A stretch of DNA of 64,000 nt from an uncultured Lachnospiraceae bacterium (GCA_946558465.1 CAMNTM010000008.1:62001-126000), one strand, 5' to 3'. Positions 17,751 through 27,059 are shown, numbered from the stretch's first letter. Numbers and translations: made by a program. Notes: generated from the letters alone by a model not told the origin.

Positions 17751-18920
17751 ATGTACAGTTTTGATAAAGGAATTGAGAGGCGAAACACGAATTGTGAGAA
17801 GTGGGATGCGCCCTTTGTAGGAGAAAATGTACTTCCTATGTGGGTAGCCGACATGGATTTTGAGATTGCGCCTGCAATTACAAGGAGGCTTGTGAAGGCG
17901 GCGGGAAAAGGAGCATTCGGATATCAGTTTTTGTCTGATCAGTACTATGAGGCCGTGCAGAGCTTCATGAGTAAAAAGCATGATTATCCGGTGGAACGGG
18001 ATTGGATCTGTTATGTGGAAAATGTAGTTCAGGGTCTCTTTTTAGCATTGGAGGCCGTCTCGGAAAAAGGGGATGAAGTAATCATTCAGACACCGGTCTA
18101 CGGTCCGTTCTTCAGGGTAGCAAAGGAATCGGGGAGAAAGATAGTAGAGAGCAGGCTGAGAAATGAGGATGGATATTATACCATGGATTTTGAGGGGCTT
18201 GAAGCCTGTATTACAGACAGGACAAAAGCGCTTTTATTATGCAATCCGCATAATCCCTCCGGCCGGGTATGGACAAAAGAGGAGCTTACCAGGCTGGCGG
18301 GAATCTGTGCAGAGCATCATATCTGCATTATCTCAGATGACATACATAGCGATATCATAGGAAGAGAAAGCAGGCATACTGTAATCGCGCCGATATGCCG
18401 GGAGTTTGGAGGAAGCTGTATTGTCTGCACGTCTCCTTCTAAGCCGTTTAATATTGCCAGTGTTCATGTGGCAAATTGTCTCATTGAGGATGAGGTAATT
18501 CGGAAAGAATTTCAGAGACTTCAGGGCATTTACCATATGAAGGACTGTAATGCATTTGCCGAAGAAGCATTAATCGGGGCTTATGAAGAGTCGGATGAGT
18601 GGCTTAAGGAGGTAAATGAGTATATAGAAGGAAACATAGATGTTTTTGTAGACTATATTCAAAAAAATATTCCTGCTCTTAAGGTAAGGAAGCCGGAAGG
18701 AACCTATCTTGTGTGGGTAGATTTTTCACAGACAAATATTCCGGCAGAGGATATCAAGGAGGAGCTGAAGGAAAAATGCCGGATATTGGTTAATGAGGGA
18801 ACCTTTTTTGGAGAGGCGGGAAAGGGCTTTGCCAGGTTCAATCTTGCGTGTCCAAGAAGCTATGTGGAGCAGGCGTTTGAAAGATTAGGGGAATATTTTG
18901 CGCGGGCGGAACACTTTTAG
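17751..18920 (+). CDS. MalY/PatB family PLP-dependent aminotransferase or C-S lyase
   Basis: A 389-residue fold-type I PLP enzyme of the MalY/PatB group. It has the N-terminal family signature LPMWVADMDFEIAP, CNPHNPSGRVW in the cofactor region, ISDDIHSDI for the ring-stacking Asp, and the Schiff-base lysine in SPSKPFNIAS. Members act as cystathionine beta-lyases or aminotransferases, and the exact substrate cannot be read off. It starts behind AAAAAGGAG. An alcohol dehydrogenase, exporter, cyclodeaminase-like protein and RidA follow in the same direction, consistent with amino-acid breakdown generating imine or enamine intermediates. Confidence 0.88.
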   Translation: MYSFDKGIERRNTNCEKWDAPFVGENVLPMWVADMDFEIAPAITRRLVKAAGKGAFGYQFLSDQYYEAVQSFMSKKHDYPVERDWICYVENVVQGLFLALEAVSEKGDEVIIQTPVYGPFFRVAKESGRKIVESRLRNEDGYYTMDFEGLEACITDRTKALLLCNPHNPSGRVWTKEELTRLAGICAEHHICIISDDIHSDIIGRESRHTVIAPICREFGGSCIVCTSPSKPFNIASVHVANCLIEDEVIRKEFQRLQGIYHMKDCNAFAEEALIGAYEESDEWLKEVNEYIEGNIDVFVDYIQKNIPALKVRKPEGTYLVWVDFSQTNIPAEDIKEELKEKCRILVNEGTFFGEAGKGFARFNLACPRSYVEQAFERLGEYFARAEHF

Positions 18921-18940
18921 TATTGAAGGAGGAGATAGTT

Positions 18941-20125
18941 ATGCAGAGTTTTGAACAATATATGCCTACGAGAGTGGTATTTGGAAGGGATACGGAAAAG
19001 GAATGTGCAAGACTGGTTAAGAAATGCGGCGCTTCCAGAGTTATGCTGGTTTATGGAGGCGGGAGCGTCGTAAAAAGCGGACTTTTAAATACAATTAAAG
19101 AATCTCTTGAGGAAGAAGAAATTGCTTATACGGAGTTTGGAGGGGTAAAGCCGAATCCAAGGCTGTCTTTTGCAAGAGAGGGAGTGAAAAGGGCAGTTTC
19201 CTTTGACGCGGATATGATTCTGGGTGTGGGCGGCGGAAGTGTAATTGATACAGCGAAAGCAGTGGCCCTGGGGGCCGCCTCGCCGGAGACGGATATATGG
19301 GAATTCTGGAACGGAGACGAGAAGATTACAAAGGCACTGCCCGTAGGTGTGGTGCTGACTTTGGCGGCGGCCGGAAGTGAGATGAGCGATGCCGCGGTAC
19401 TGACGAATGAGGAGACTAAAGTAAAAGCAGGCGCTCACGACGACGTCCTGCGGCCCAGCTTTGCAGTTATGAATCCTAAGCTTGCTTATACACTGCCGAA
19501 ATATACGCTTGCCTGCGGAATTGTAGATATTCTTATGCATACACTGGAGCGGTATTTCACTCCGGTGAAGGGGAATGAGCTGACAGATGAGATTGCAGAA
19601 GGAGTGATGCGCACCATTATCCGAAACGGAAGAGCTGTCTATCAGAATCCGGCAGATTATGATGCTATGAGTGAGGTTATGTGGTGCGGAAGTGTGTCGC
19701 ATAATAATCTTACCGGATTGGGGCGGCCTAAAGATTTTGCGGCTCATAAGCTCGGACATGAGCTCGGCGGAATGTTTGACGAGGCTCACGGCGCTACTCT
19801 TTCGGCTGTCTGGGGAAGCTGGGCGAGGTATGTGTACCGGCTTGATATAGATAGATTTGCAGATTACGGGAAAAAAGTATGGGAAATTAATTTAGAGGAT
19901 AAGGAGGAAGCCGCGCTGGCTTCAATTGAAAGGACGGAAGCGTTCTTTCGTGAGCTTAACATGCCGACGTGTATCGGTGAGCTTGGCATCGGCGTACAGC
20001 CGGATGAGGTGCTTAAAAAGATGGCGTACAGTGCGACAAAGCAGGATACCGTGAGCGTAGCCTGCTTCAAGAAGCTGACAGCGCGTGATATGTATGAAAT
20101 ATATAAAGCAGCAAACCACAAATAA
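18941..20125 (+). CDS. Iron-containing alcohol dehydrogenase (BdhA/YqhD-like)
   Basis: A 394-residue group III alcohol dehydrogenase from the ATG at 18941 (AAGGAGGAG 6 nt upstream). The TTG at 18923 in the track lies before that site. It has a nucleotide-binding loop (GVGGGSVIDTAKAVALG, about 90-106) and metal ligands in the usual positions, including the HKLGHELGGMFDEAHG stretch. Such enzymes reduce aldehydes or ketones with NAD(P)H. Its position after the PatB-like gene suggests reduction of an aldehyde made from an amino acid, but this is an inference. Confidence 0.9.
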   Translation: MQSFEQYMPTRVVFGRDTEKECARLVKKCGASRVMLVYGGGSVVKSGLLNTIKESLEEEEIAYTEFGGVKPNPRLSFAREGVKRAVSFDADMILGVGGGSVIDTAKAVALGAASPETDIWEFWNGDEKITKALPVGVVLTLAAAGSEMSDAAVLTNEETKVKAGAHDDVLRPSFAVMNPKLAYTLPKYTLACGIVDILMHTLERYFTPVKGNELTDEIAEGVMRTIIRNGRAVYQNPADYDAMSEVMWCGSVSHNNLTGLGRPKDFAAHKLGHELGGMFDEAHGATLSAVWGSWARYVYRLDIDRFADYGKKVWEINLEDKEEAALASIERTEAFFRELNMPTCIGELGIGVQPDEVLKKMAYSATKQDTVSVACFKKLTARDMYEIYKAANHK

Positions 20126-21494
20126 TTTGAATATTGACTGGAAAAATTTTTACAGAAATGTATTTGCTCTTGTCATTCCGATGGCGATCCAGAATCTGAT
20201 TAACGTAGGTGTTACGGCGACCGATGTGTTCATGCTGGGGCGTGTAGGAGAGAAGGTTCTCTCAGGGGCTTCCCTTGCCGGGCAGATCCAGTTTATTATG
20301 ATGCTGATTTTTTTCGGCATTACGGCAGGAGCGACTGTACTTACCGCTCAGTACTGGGGAAAACGGGATACCGATACGATTGAAAAGATTCTTGGCATGG
20401 GACTGACAGCAGGAATTGTAGTTGCAGCGGTTTTTACGGTGCTTGCATATGTGATGCCGGAAGCTTTGATGCATATTTTCACCTCAGATGAAGAGGTGAT
20501 TAAAGAAGGGGCAAAATACCTTCGGATTGTGGGGATGTCCTATGTGTTTACGGCGGTTACGCAGGTATATCTTAATATTATGCGCAGTATTGAGCGGGTA
20601 GTAGTGGCGACGGTAGTATATTTTGTGTCGCTGATTGTCAATATCTGTATCAATGCAGTGCTGATTTTCGGACTTTTCGGGGCGCCGAGACTGGAGATTG
20701 CCGGCGCGGCTATAGGAACTCTCTGTGCGCGGATTGCAGAGACGGCTCTGGTGCTGTTATATGCAAGATTTCAGAACAAGCTGGTAAGCATTCGTCTCAC
20801 GTATTTAATCCGGATTGATAAAGTGTTATTCTCAGATTACATCCGGTATTCCATGCCGGTTGTGCTGAATGAGCTTATGTGGGGGCTTGGAGCGTCCTGC
20901 AATACAGCCATTATCGGTCATCTGGGAAGTGAGGCAGTAGCGGCAAACTCCGTGGCACAGGTAGCCAGACAGCTGGCGCAGGTAGTTGTATTCGGGATCT
21001 CCAATGCGACGGCAATCTGGCTTGGCAAGACACTGGGTGAACGAAAAAAGGAGCATGCAAAGGCTTATGCAAACCGGTTTGTAATACTGTCACTTCTGCT
21101 GGGTGCGCTCGGCGGAGGCTTGATCTTGATCGGAGGTCCGATTGTGAGCGGGATGCTGACATTGTCTGCGAAATCGCAGGAGTATCTGGGCTTTATGTTT
21201 TTTGTTATGTCTTATTTTGTTATCGGGCAGGCATTTAATACGACGATGGTGTGCGGAGTATTCCGTTCAGGAGGAGACACCAGATTCGGGCTTTTCATGG
21301 ATGTGCTTACGATGTGGGGTGGTTCGATTCTCCTGGGAGCAGTTGCGGCATTTGTATTTCATGCAGGCGTGCCGGTGGTTTATGCGATATTGATGAGTGA
21401 TGAGCTGATAAAGGTGCCTATCTGTATCTGGCGGTATAGAAAACAAAAATGGCTGAATGATGTGACAAGAGAAAAAGCAGAGCTGGAGGGATAA
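20094..21494 (+). CDS. MATE family multidrug/metabolite exporter
   Basis: A 466-residue, 12-helix MATE protein. The two symmetrical halves start near the VIPMAIQNLINVG and SMPVVLNELMWGLG segments, which are the typical membrane-entry motifs of the family. The start is uncertain. GTG 20085 or ATG 20094 both lie inside the end of the alcohol dehydrogenase gene with no clear Shine-Dalgarno, so translation is probably coupled to that gene. Later starts would cut the first helix. It probably exports a cation or small metabolite using H+ or Na+. Confidence 0.88.
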   Translation: MKYIKQQTTNNLNIDWKNFYRNVFALVIPMAIQNLINVGVTATDVFMLGRVGEKVLSGASLAGQIQFIMMLIFFGITAGATVLTAQYWGKRDTDTIEKILGMGLTAGIVVAAVFTVLAYVMPEALMHIFTSDEEVIKEGAKYLRIVGMSYVFTAVTQVYLNIMRSIERVVVATVVYFVSLIVNICINAVLIFGLFGAPRLEIAGAAIGTLCARIAETALVLLYARFQNKLVSIRLTYLIRIDKVLFSDYIRYSMPVVLNELMWGLGASCNTAIIGHLGSEAVAANSVAQVARQLAQVVVFGISNATAIWLGKTLGERKKEHAKAYANRFVILSLLLGALGGGLILIGGPIVSGMLTLSAKSQEYLGFMFFVMSYFVIGQAFNTTMVCGVFRSGGDTRFGLFMDVLTMWGGSILLGAVAAFVFHAGVPVVYAILMSDELIKVPICIWRYRKQKWLNDVTREKAELEG

Positions 21495-21499
21495 GAGGA

Positions 21500-22450
21500 A
21501 TGATTGTTTTAGGAAAGAAAGAGATTGAAGAGCTGGTGGATCTAAATGAAATGATGGATCAGATTGAGGAGGCCTATAGAATCTTTGGAGCAGGGGCGTA
21601 CTTTATGCCGCCGAGGCCGACAGTGGAGCATGAGAACAAGACATTAATGTACATGCCCTGCTATACAAAGGAGATAATCGGGACGAAGATTCTTACGATA
21701 TTTCCGGAAAATGCGAAGCTTGGTCTGCCGCCCATTGATGGGATTGTACTGCTGAATGATGCCGTAACGGGTGCTCCGAGGGCGGTGCTTGACGGACAGA
21801 GCGTGACAGCCTACCGGACCGGCGCAGTCGGAGGAGTTGCGGTTCGTCATCTGTCAAGAAAGGACTGTCATACGGCGGGTATTATAGGAGCGGGGACACA
21901 GGGATTTTATCTGGCGCTCTATGCCTGTGCAGCCAGGAAGATCCATACAGTGTATGTCTATAATCACGGCAGTCGGGACTTGACAGAATATTTGTCGAGG
22001 CTTGAAAAAACTATTGATAACCCTCATACAAAGGTAGTACAATGTAAAACAGTGGAAGAACTGGCAGGAAACAGTGAAATTATCTGTACTGCCACTCCTT
22101 CCGCAGAGCCTGTGCTTCCAAATGATAAGGAGCTTCTTCGCGGGAAATGCATCGTGGCAGTGGGATCCTATACTCCGCAGATGAGGGAGATCCCGGATGT
22201 AATCTGGGATTTGGTTAAGAATGTCTATATTGAGCTTCCCTATGCCTGTGAGGAGAGCGGGGATTTAAGCCAGCCGTTAGAGGAGGGGCGCATTACCAGA
22301 GAGAGAACGATTCTGATGAATGAATTTCTGGCATCGAGGGCTTCCTGTGAAGAATTACCGGAAGAGACTACATATTTTAAGTCTGTAGGAATGGGTCTCT
22401 TTGATGTATGTGCTGCACAGAAATTATTAGAAAAAGCAAAGGAGAGGTAA
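21500..22450 (+). CDS. Ornithine cyclodeaminase / mu-crystallin family protein
   Basis: A 316-residue NAD(P)-dependent protein. It has an N-terminal segment with PPRPTVEH and the conserved AYRTGAVGGVA motif, and a Rossmann fold with the fingerprint GIIGAGTQG at about residue 130. Family members include ornithine cyclodeaminase, alanine dehydrogenase, ketimine reductase and N-(carboxyethyl)ornithine-type synthases. The sequence does not separate these. It starts 5 bp after the MATE stop behind AAGAGGA and is followed 7 bp later by RidA, which removes reactive imines, so imine chemistry is a reasonable guess. Confidence 0.85.
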   Translation: MIVLGKKEIEELVDLNEMMDQIEEAYRIFGAGAYFMPPRPTVEHENKTLMYMPCYTKEIIGTKILTIFPENAKLGLPPIDGIVLLNDAVTGAPRAVLDGQSVTAYRTGAVGGVAVRHLSRKDCHTAGIIGAGTQGFYLALYACAARKIHTVYVYNHGSRDLTEYLSRLEKTIDNPHTKVVQCKTVEELAGNSEIICTATPSAEPVLPNDKELLRGKCIVAVGSYTPQMREIPDVIWDLVKNVYIELPYACEESGDLSQPLEEGRITRERTILMNEFLASRASCEELPEETTYFKSVGMGLFDVCAAQKLLEKAKER

Positions 22451-22457
22451 AAAAATT

Positions 22458-22832
22458 ATGAAAGTAGTAGCAACAGAGAAGGCACCGAAGGCACTGGGGC
22501 CATATTCACAAGGGTATGTACACGGCGGAGTTTTGTATTCTGCAGGACAGCTGGGAATCAATCCGGAGGTTAATGATATTGACTCCGATACGATTGAGGG
22601 GCAGACAGAGCAGGCATGTAAAAACATCGGAGAGGTATTAAGAGAAGCAGGAACAGATTTTGACCATGTATTAAAAACTACCTGTTTCCTGTCAGATATG
22701 GCGGATTTTGGGGCATTCAATGAAGTTTACGGCAGATACTTCACTTCAAAGCCGGCGAGAAGCTGCTTTGCAGTAAAAGAGCTTCCCAAAGGAGCTCTCT
22801 GCGAAATCGAGGTTGTCGCTGCCGTTGAGTAG
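22458..22832 (+). CDS. ridA: RidA family enamine/imine deaminase
   Basis: A 124-residue RidA (YjgF/YER057c/UK114) protein that hydrolyses reactive enamines and imines released by PLP enzymes. Family features are the N-terminal APKALGPYSQG, the central GILR-type QTEQACKNIGEVL helix, and the catalytic arginine in KPARSCFAVKELPKGALCEIEVVA. It acts as a cytosolic trimer. It closes the PLP/cyclodeaminase gene cluster and probably protects it from 2-aminoacrylate-like by-products. Confidence 0.95.
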   Translation: MKVVATEKAPKALGPYSQGYVHGGVLYSAGQLGINPEVNDIDSDTIEGQTEQACKNIGEVLREAGTDFDHVLKTTCFLSDMADFGAFNEVYGRYFTSKPARSCFAVKELPKGALCEIEVVAAVE

Positions 22833-22936
22833 AGCACTTGGCGAGGTATTGTCGAGCCTAGAGCGAACCATATCGATGCCCTTGATAAGGTATTAAACGA
22901 ATCTAGTGCATCGATACGAGTAGAGTACTTGGCGGG
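22827..22936. repeat. Intergenic unit with imperfect direct repeats and an inverted repeat
   Basis: Two 19-bp direct repeats, GAGTAGAGCACTTGGCGAG-type (22827-22845) and GAGTAGAGTACTTGGCGGG (22918-22936), differ at two positions and are each followed by GAGCC a few bases on. Between them lies a 9-bp inverted repeat (TATCGATGC 22871-22879 / GCATCGATA 22908-22916). The unit fills the gap between ridA and the Mrp gene. The left copy starts over the ridA stop codon. It resembles a small dispersed intergenic repeat; copy number elsewhere is unknown. Confidence 0.55.
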
Positions 22937-22968
22937 CAGAGCCTTTGGTATAGAAAGGAGTTGACAGT

Positions 22969-23799
22969 ATGACAGAGGAAAGGAATGGCTGCAGTCCTTC
23001 CGACTGCGCCGGCTGTGCACATGCAGATTCCTGCGGCAGTAAACCTCAGGATTTTAGAAAACCGGCGAATCCGCATTCGAAAATTAAACATGTATTTGCG
23101 GTAGTGAGCGGGAAGGGCGGCGTAGGGAAATCTATGGTGGCTGCATCACTTGCAAGGCTGATGCGTGAGCACGGCTTTTCGGCAGGCATCATGGATGCGG
23201 ATATAATAGGGCCTTCGATTCCCAAAATGTACGGAATCCACAGCCAGGCCGTAGGAAGCGAGAAAGGCATTCTTCCGTGCGAGGCAGAGGACGGGACGAA
23301 GATTATGTCTGTCAACCTGCTTCTGGAGAACGAGTCTGATCCGGTTATCTGGAGAGGACCGGTGATTGCAGGAGTGGTAACGCAGTTCTGGACGGATGTT
23401 ATCTGGGGAGAGCTGGATTATCTCTTTGTGGATATGCCTCCGGGAACCGGAGATGTACCTCTTACCGTGTTCCAGTCGCTTCCGGTGGATGGAGTCGTAA
23501 TTGTGACGTCTCCGCAGGATTTGGTGCAGATGATTGTGAAGAAGGCTTATCATATGGCGCGCCAGATGAATATACCGGTAGTCGGAATTGTGGAAAACTA
23601 CAGCTATCTGGTATGTCCGGACTGCGGGAAAAGGATTTCTGTATTTGGTGAAAGCCGCGTTGATGAGACGGCAGAGGAGCTGGGGGTTCCGGTGCTTGGA
23701 AAGATGCCTGTAGATACGGCGCTTGCAGAGGCTGTGGAAAAGGAAAGATTTTTTGAGGTCAGCAACGAGTATCTGGCGGGGGCTGTAAATAAGATATGA
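22969..23799 (+). CDS. Mrp/NBP35 family ATP-binding iron-sulfur carrier protein
   Basis: A 276-residue P-loop ATPase with the deviant Walker A GKGGVGKS at about residue 47, used for iron-sulfur cluster assembly and transfer. The N-terminus carries a NBP35-like Cys cluster (C8-x4-C-x2-C-x5-C). A second CPDCGK pair lies near residue 210 and probably bridges a cluster in the dimer. The ATG at 22969 follows AAAGGAG. The next gene encodes an oxygen-sensitive glycyl radical enzyme, but a functional link is not shown. Confidence 0.9.
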   Translation: MTEERNGCSPSDCAGCAHADSCGSKPQDFRKPANPHSKIKHVFAVVSGKGGVGKSMVAASLARLMREHGFSAGIMDADIIGPSIPKMYGIHSQAVGSEKGILPCEAEDGTKIMSVNLLLENESDPVIWRGPVIAGVVTQFWTDVIWGELDYLFVDMPPGTGDVPLTVFQSLPVDGVVIVTSPQDLVQMIVKKAYHMARQMNIPVVGIVENYSYLVCPDCGKRISVFGESRVDETAEELGVPVLGKMPVDTALAEAVEKERFFEVSNEYLAGAVNKI

Positions 23800-23844
23800 C
23801 CTTTGTGAGCTTGTAACCAGGAAAACATTAGGAGGATAAATAAG

Positions 23845-26100
23845 GTGACAGAGCGGATTCGTATATTATCGGAAAACAGAGCCAGGATGGTGAAGAAAGA
23901 AGAGATACCCGTCCTGGACAGGGCTTACCGGCGCGCGCAGGAGGTATATGCAGCTTGTCCGGTGAAGCTTCAGCGGGCATACGGGTTCGCCTGGACCTTG
24001 AAGGAAAAGTCGATTCTGATTCAAAAGGAGGATGTGCTGGCCGGCTTTTTGTACCAGTATTCCTATAATGTGAATTTTCCTATGTCTGTAGATGAGAAGT
24101 TTGACCCGGCGGGCCGGGCTTCTTTTCATATGGATGTGAGAAGAGAGGTAAGGGAGGCATTCTCCCTTTTTTCTATACCGCCGCAGTCTGAGGAAGCGAC
24201 ACAGCTTTTGGAGTTTGCAGACGGAGTGGAGAGCCGGCTTTATAAGCACTGGCATTCCGGCCACGTACTGGCGGGATACCCGATGCTTTTAAAAAAGGGA
24301 TTCGGCGGACTGCTGTCTGAGGCAGCCGAAGAAAGAAGAAGCTGCAGGACAGAACAGGAGAGTGTGACGTTGGAAGCATTTCAAATTGTGCTGGAGGCAT
24401 GCATAAGCTATATCGGACGTTATGAGCAGCTTGCCGGAACTCTGGAAGCGGCAGGGGAGACAGAGGATGAGAGAGAACGGATGAAAAGGATGCGAAAAGC
24501 GCTTGCCTGGATAAAGACGAAGCCGCCGGAAACTTTTTTTCAGGCCCTTCAGCTTGTGTGGCTTGCTCATGAGATGATGTACTGTGAAAATGTACCCTCG
24601 GCCATATCTATCGGACGTCTGGATTACTATCTGTACCCATACTATAAAAAGGATGTGGAACTGGGACAACTTACAGAGGAAGAGGCACAGGAGTATGTGG
24701 AGGCATTTTTTGTGAAATGCAGCTCACAGAGAAAAGCATATCAAAATCTTACGATCGGAGGCTGTGACGCGCAGGGGAAGTGTTCTGTAAATGCTCTTAC
24801 TTATATGTGTCTGAGAGCTTCTAAGGAGCTTAAATTTGATCAGCCTTCTCTGGTGTTCCGCTGGACAGACGACATGCCGGAACATGCATGGCGGGAGGTG
24901 TTAAGTCTTATCCGGGAAGGAATGGGATTTCCTGCACTTATGTATGATCCGTGCTGTATGAAGGCGAGAAGGCTCAGCGGGATTTTAGAGGAGGAATGCT
25001 TTAATTACAGTCTTCTTGGCTGTGTAGAATTCGCCGCGCAGGGCCAGGAGAACAGCTTAACCGAGCTGCTTCGGTTAAATCTCCCAAAGATTTTAAATCT
25101 GATACTTCACGGGGGAAGAGATGTAAAGAATCATAAAAGCTTTTCCATGAAGTATAAGAGAAATCTAAGCGAAATAAAAAGCTATGAGGAGCTGTCAGGA
25201 TGGTATCTTGAGGAGATTGAGCATTTTGTGGATGTCACAATTCGATGTATCCAGAGAATGGAGGAGCTGTATGAGAAGAAATATCCGCTGCCCTATCTGT
25301 CTGTGCTGACTGAGGATTGTATCCGAAAAAGGAAGGACGCGGCAGAGGGAGGGGCCAGATATAACAGCGCCGGCTATAATCTCTGCGGGATTGCGACGGC
25401 AGCAGATTCACTGGCAGCAATCAAAAAGCTGGTATTTGAGAAAAAGCTTCTGACACTTGATGCATATGCAGAAATCCTGAAATGTGACTTTGAGGGCGCA
25501 GATGCGGTACGGTCTAAGGCGCTGTATCACTGTCCGAAGTTCGGAAATGATCTGGAGGAGCCGGATCTTATTGCAAAGGAGCTGATTGACTGTGTCCGGA
25601 GACGGATAGACAGATACCGTACCCGGCATGGAGGCAGGTATCGTCTGGGACTTTATTCGGTAGAGGACCATGCAATTATGGGAGCTTTTACAGGAGCTAC
25701 GGCAGATGGCAGAAAAAGCGGCGAGGCATTGTCGAATTCTATGGGAGCGGTTCAGGGGATGGACCGGAAAGGGCCGACAGCGCTTCTGAATGCGGTAAAC
25801 CGTGTAGAGCTGTGTCATGCTGAAAACGGAATGGTATTAGATATTCGATTTATTCCCTCCTTTTTGGAGCAGGAGACCGGGCAGCGGGCACTTAAGAAAC
25901 TGATTCAGACGTATTTTCATCAGGGAGGAATGGAGCTTCAAGTCAGTGTTGTTTCAAGAGAAAAGCTTCTGGCTGCACAAAAGGAGCCGGAGAAATACCA
26001 GAATCTGATTGTAAGAGTATCCGGTTTCAGTGCTTATTTTGTAACCCTTGGCAAAGTGACACAGGACGAAATCATACAACGTACAGAATGTGGTCTGTAA
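23845..26100 (+). CDS. Glycyl radical enzyme, dehydratase/lyase-like subgroup
   Basis: A 751-residue pyruvate formate-lyase superfamily enzyme. The active-site cysteine C393 lies in LLGCVEFAAQGQ. A single Cys followed by V-E is the pattern of GRE dehydratases and C-N lyases rather than the Cys-Cys pair of PFL. The glycyl radical site G727 lies in RVSGFSAYFVTLGKVTQDEII, 25 residues from the C-terminus as expected. GTG start behind AGGAGG. No radical SAM activase is encoded beside it, which is unusual. It has its own terminator, so it is not clearly part of the next operon. The substrate is unknown. Confidence 0.88.
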   Translation: MTERIRILSENRARMVKKEEIPVLDRAYRRAQEVYAACPVKLQRAYGFAWTLKEKSILIQKEDVLAGFLYQYSYNVNFPMSVDEKFDPAGRASFHMDVRREVREAFSLFSIPPQSEEATQLLEFADGVESRLYKHWHSGHVLAGYPMLLKKGFGGLLSEAAEERRSCRTEQESVTLEAFQIVLEACISYIGRYEQLAGTLEAAGETEDERERMKRMRKALAWIKTKPPETFFQALQLVWLAHEMMYCENVPSAISIGRLDYYLYPYYKKDVELGQLTEEEAQEYVEAFFVKCSSQRKAYQNLTIGGCDAQGKCSVNALTYMCLRASKELKFDQPSLVFRWTDDMPEHAWREVLSLIREGMGFPALMYDPCCMKARRLSGILEEECFNYSLLGCVEFAAQGQENSLTELLRLNLPKILNLILHGGRDVKNHKSFSMKYKRNLSEIKSYEELSGWYLEEIEHFVDVTIRCIQRMEELYEKKYPLPYLSVLTEDCIRKRKDAAEGGARYNSAGYNLCGIATAADSLAAIKKLVFEKKLLTLDAYAEILKCDFEGADAVRSKALYHCPKFGNDLEEPDLIAKELIDCVRRRIDRYRTRHGGRYRLGLYSVEDHAIMGAFTGATADGRKSGEALSNSMGAVQGMDRKGPTALLNAVNRVELCHAENGMVLDIRFIPSFLEQETGQRALKKLIQTYFHQGGMELQVSVVSREKLLAAQKEPEKYQNLIVRVSGFSAYFVTLGKVTQDEIIQRTECGL

Positions 26101-26136
26101 AGCAGCCGGCAGGCAGCTTTACAGGCCGCATGTTTT
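26092..26136 (+). terminator. Terminator of the glycyl radical enzyme gene
   Basis: A 12-bp stem (GGTCTGTAAAGC / GCTTTACAGGCC, one G-T pair) with a 12-nt loop, then GCATGTTTTT. The left arm contains the stop codon. The following 165 bp to the ABC operon are AT-rich and presumably hold its promoter, which I cannot fix with confidence. Confidence 0.78.
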
Positions 26137-26300
26137 TATGAAGAGCCGTAAGCCGGGTAAAGGCTGTAAGTTTTTAATTATAGATAAAATAAATAAACTT
26201 ATAATAATAATCAATTTTACTTGCGGTTTTTCCAGTGCTAACATGTCATATGTAGGAAATTATATACAGCACTAGAATGATATAGTTATGAGGAAGATAT

Positions 26301-27059
26301 ATGGGTGATGAGAAAGCTCCTTTTTTAGAAGTGGAAAATATAAAAAAAGTCTTCGGACATGTCCAGGCGCTGCGGGGAGTTTCCATGAATGCCTACGAGG
26401 GTGAGGTCTTGGCAATCGTGGGGGATAACGGAGCGGGAAAGTCTACGTTGATTAAGATTCTTTCCGGAGTTGTGCATCCTGACAGCGGGAGTATTCGAAT
26501 CAGCGGAAAAGAATACCGGGACTTAACGCCTAAGAAGGCGATCGAAGCCGGAGTATCTACAGTATATCAGGATCTGGCATTAGGGAATACAATGGATACC
26601 GCCTCGAATCTGTTTCTTGGGACAGAGCTTACTAAGGGAGGCTTCCTTAAGAAAAAGCAGATGCAGGAGGAGGCACGGAGACTGATAGACAGTCTGGATA
26701 TCCAGATTCCAGATGTAACGGTTCCGGCGGGCGACCTAAGCGGAGGACAGAGACAGGGCATTGCAGTGGCAAGACTGGTGCATAACGGCGGCCGGCTTCT
26801 GATTTTTGATGAGCCTACGGCAGCCATGGGGTTAAATGAATCTAATGCAGTTTTAAAGCTTATAAAAAAGCTTTCCGGCCAGGGCTATGCAGTAATTATC
26901 ATCAGTCATAACCTGCCGCATGTATTTCTTATCTCGGACAGAATCTGTGTGATGAGACAGGGACAGGTGATTCAGGAGCTTAAGACGCAGGAAACCAACA
27001 TGGACGAGATAGTATCTATGATAACCGGTGCGGTTACAGCGGATATAACGGGAGATTGA
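26301..27059 (+). CDS. Ribose/sugar-type ABC importer ATP-binding protein (single domain)
   Basis: A 252-residue ATPase with Walker A GDNGAGKST, signature LSGGQRQGIAVARL and Walker B LLIFDEPTAAMG, most like one half of RbsA/XylG-type proteins. Unlike RbsA it has only one nucleotide-binding domain, so the importer should use a homodimer. It is the first gene of a tight operon (permease 1 bp later, PfkB kinase 2 bp after that, then the lipoprotein). It powers import of a sugar or nucleoside-like solute. Confidence 0.9.
   Translation: MGDEKAPFLEVENIKKVFGHVQALRGVSMNAYEGEVLAIVGDNGAGKSTLIKILSGVVHPDSGSIRISGKEYRDLTPKKAIEAGVSTVYQDLALGNTMDTASNLFLGTELTKGGFLKKKQMQEEARRLIDSLDIQIPDVTVPAGDLSGGQRQGIAVARLVHNGGRLLIFDEPTAAMGLNESNAVLKLIKKLSGQGYAVIIISHNLPHVFLISDRICVMRQGQVIQELKTQETNMDEIVSMITGAVTADITGD

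Noticed and set aside
19085-19789. 234-aa minus-strand ORF
   Set aside because: Lies wholly inside the iron alcohol dehydrogenase gene on the other strand. No family features and no start signal.
26090-26275. 61-aa ORF after the glycyl radical enzyme
   Set aside because: Begins inside the GRE gene, crosses the terminator and has no ribosome binding site.
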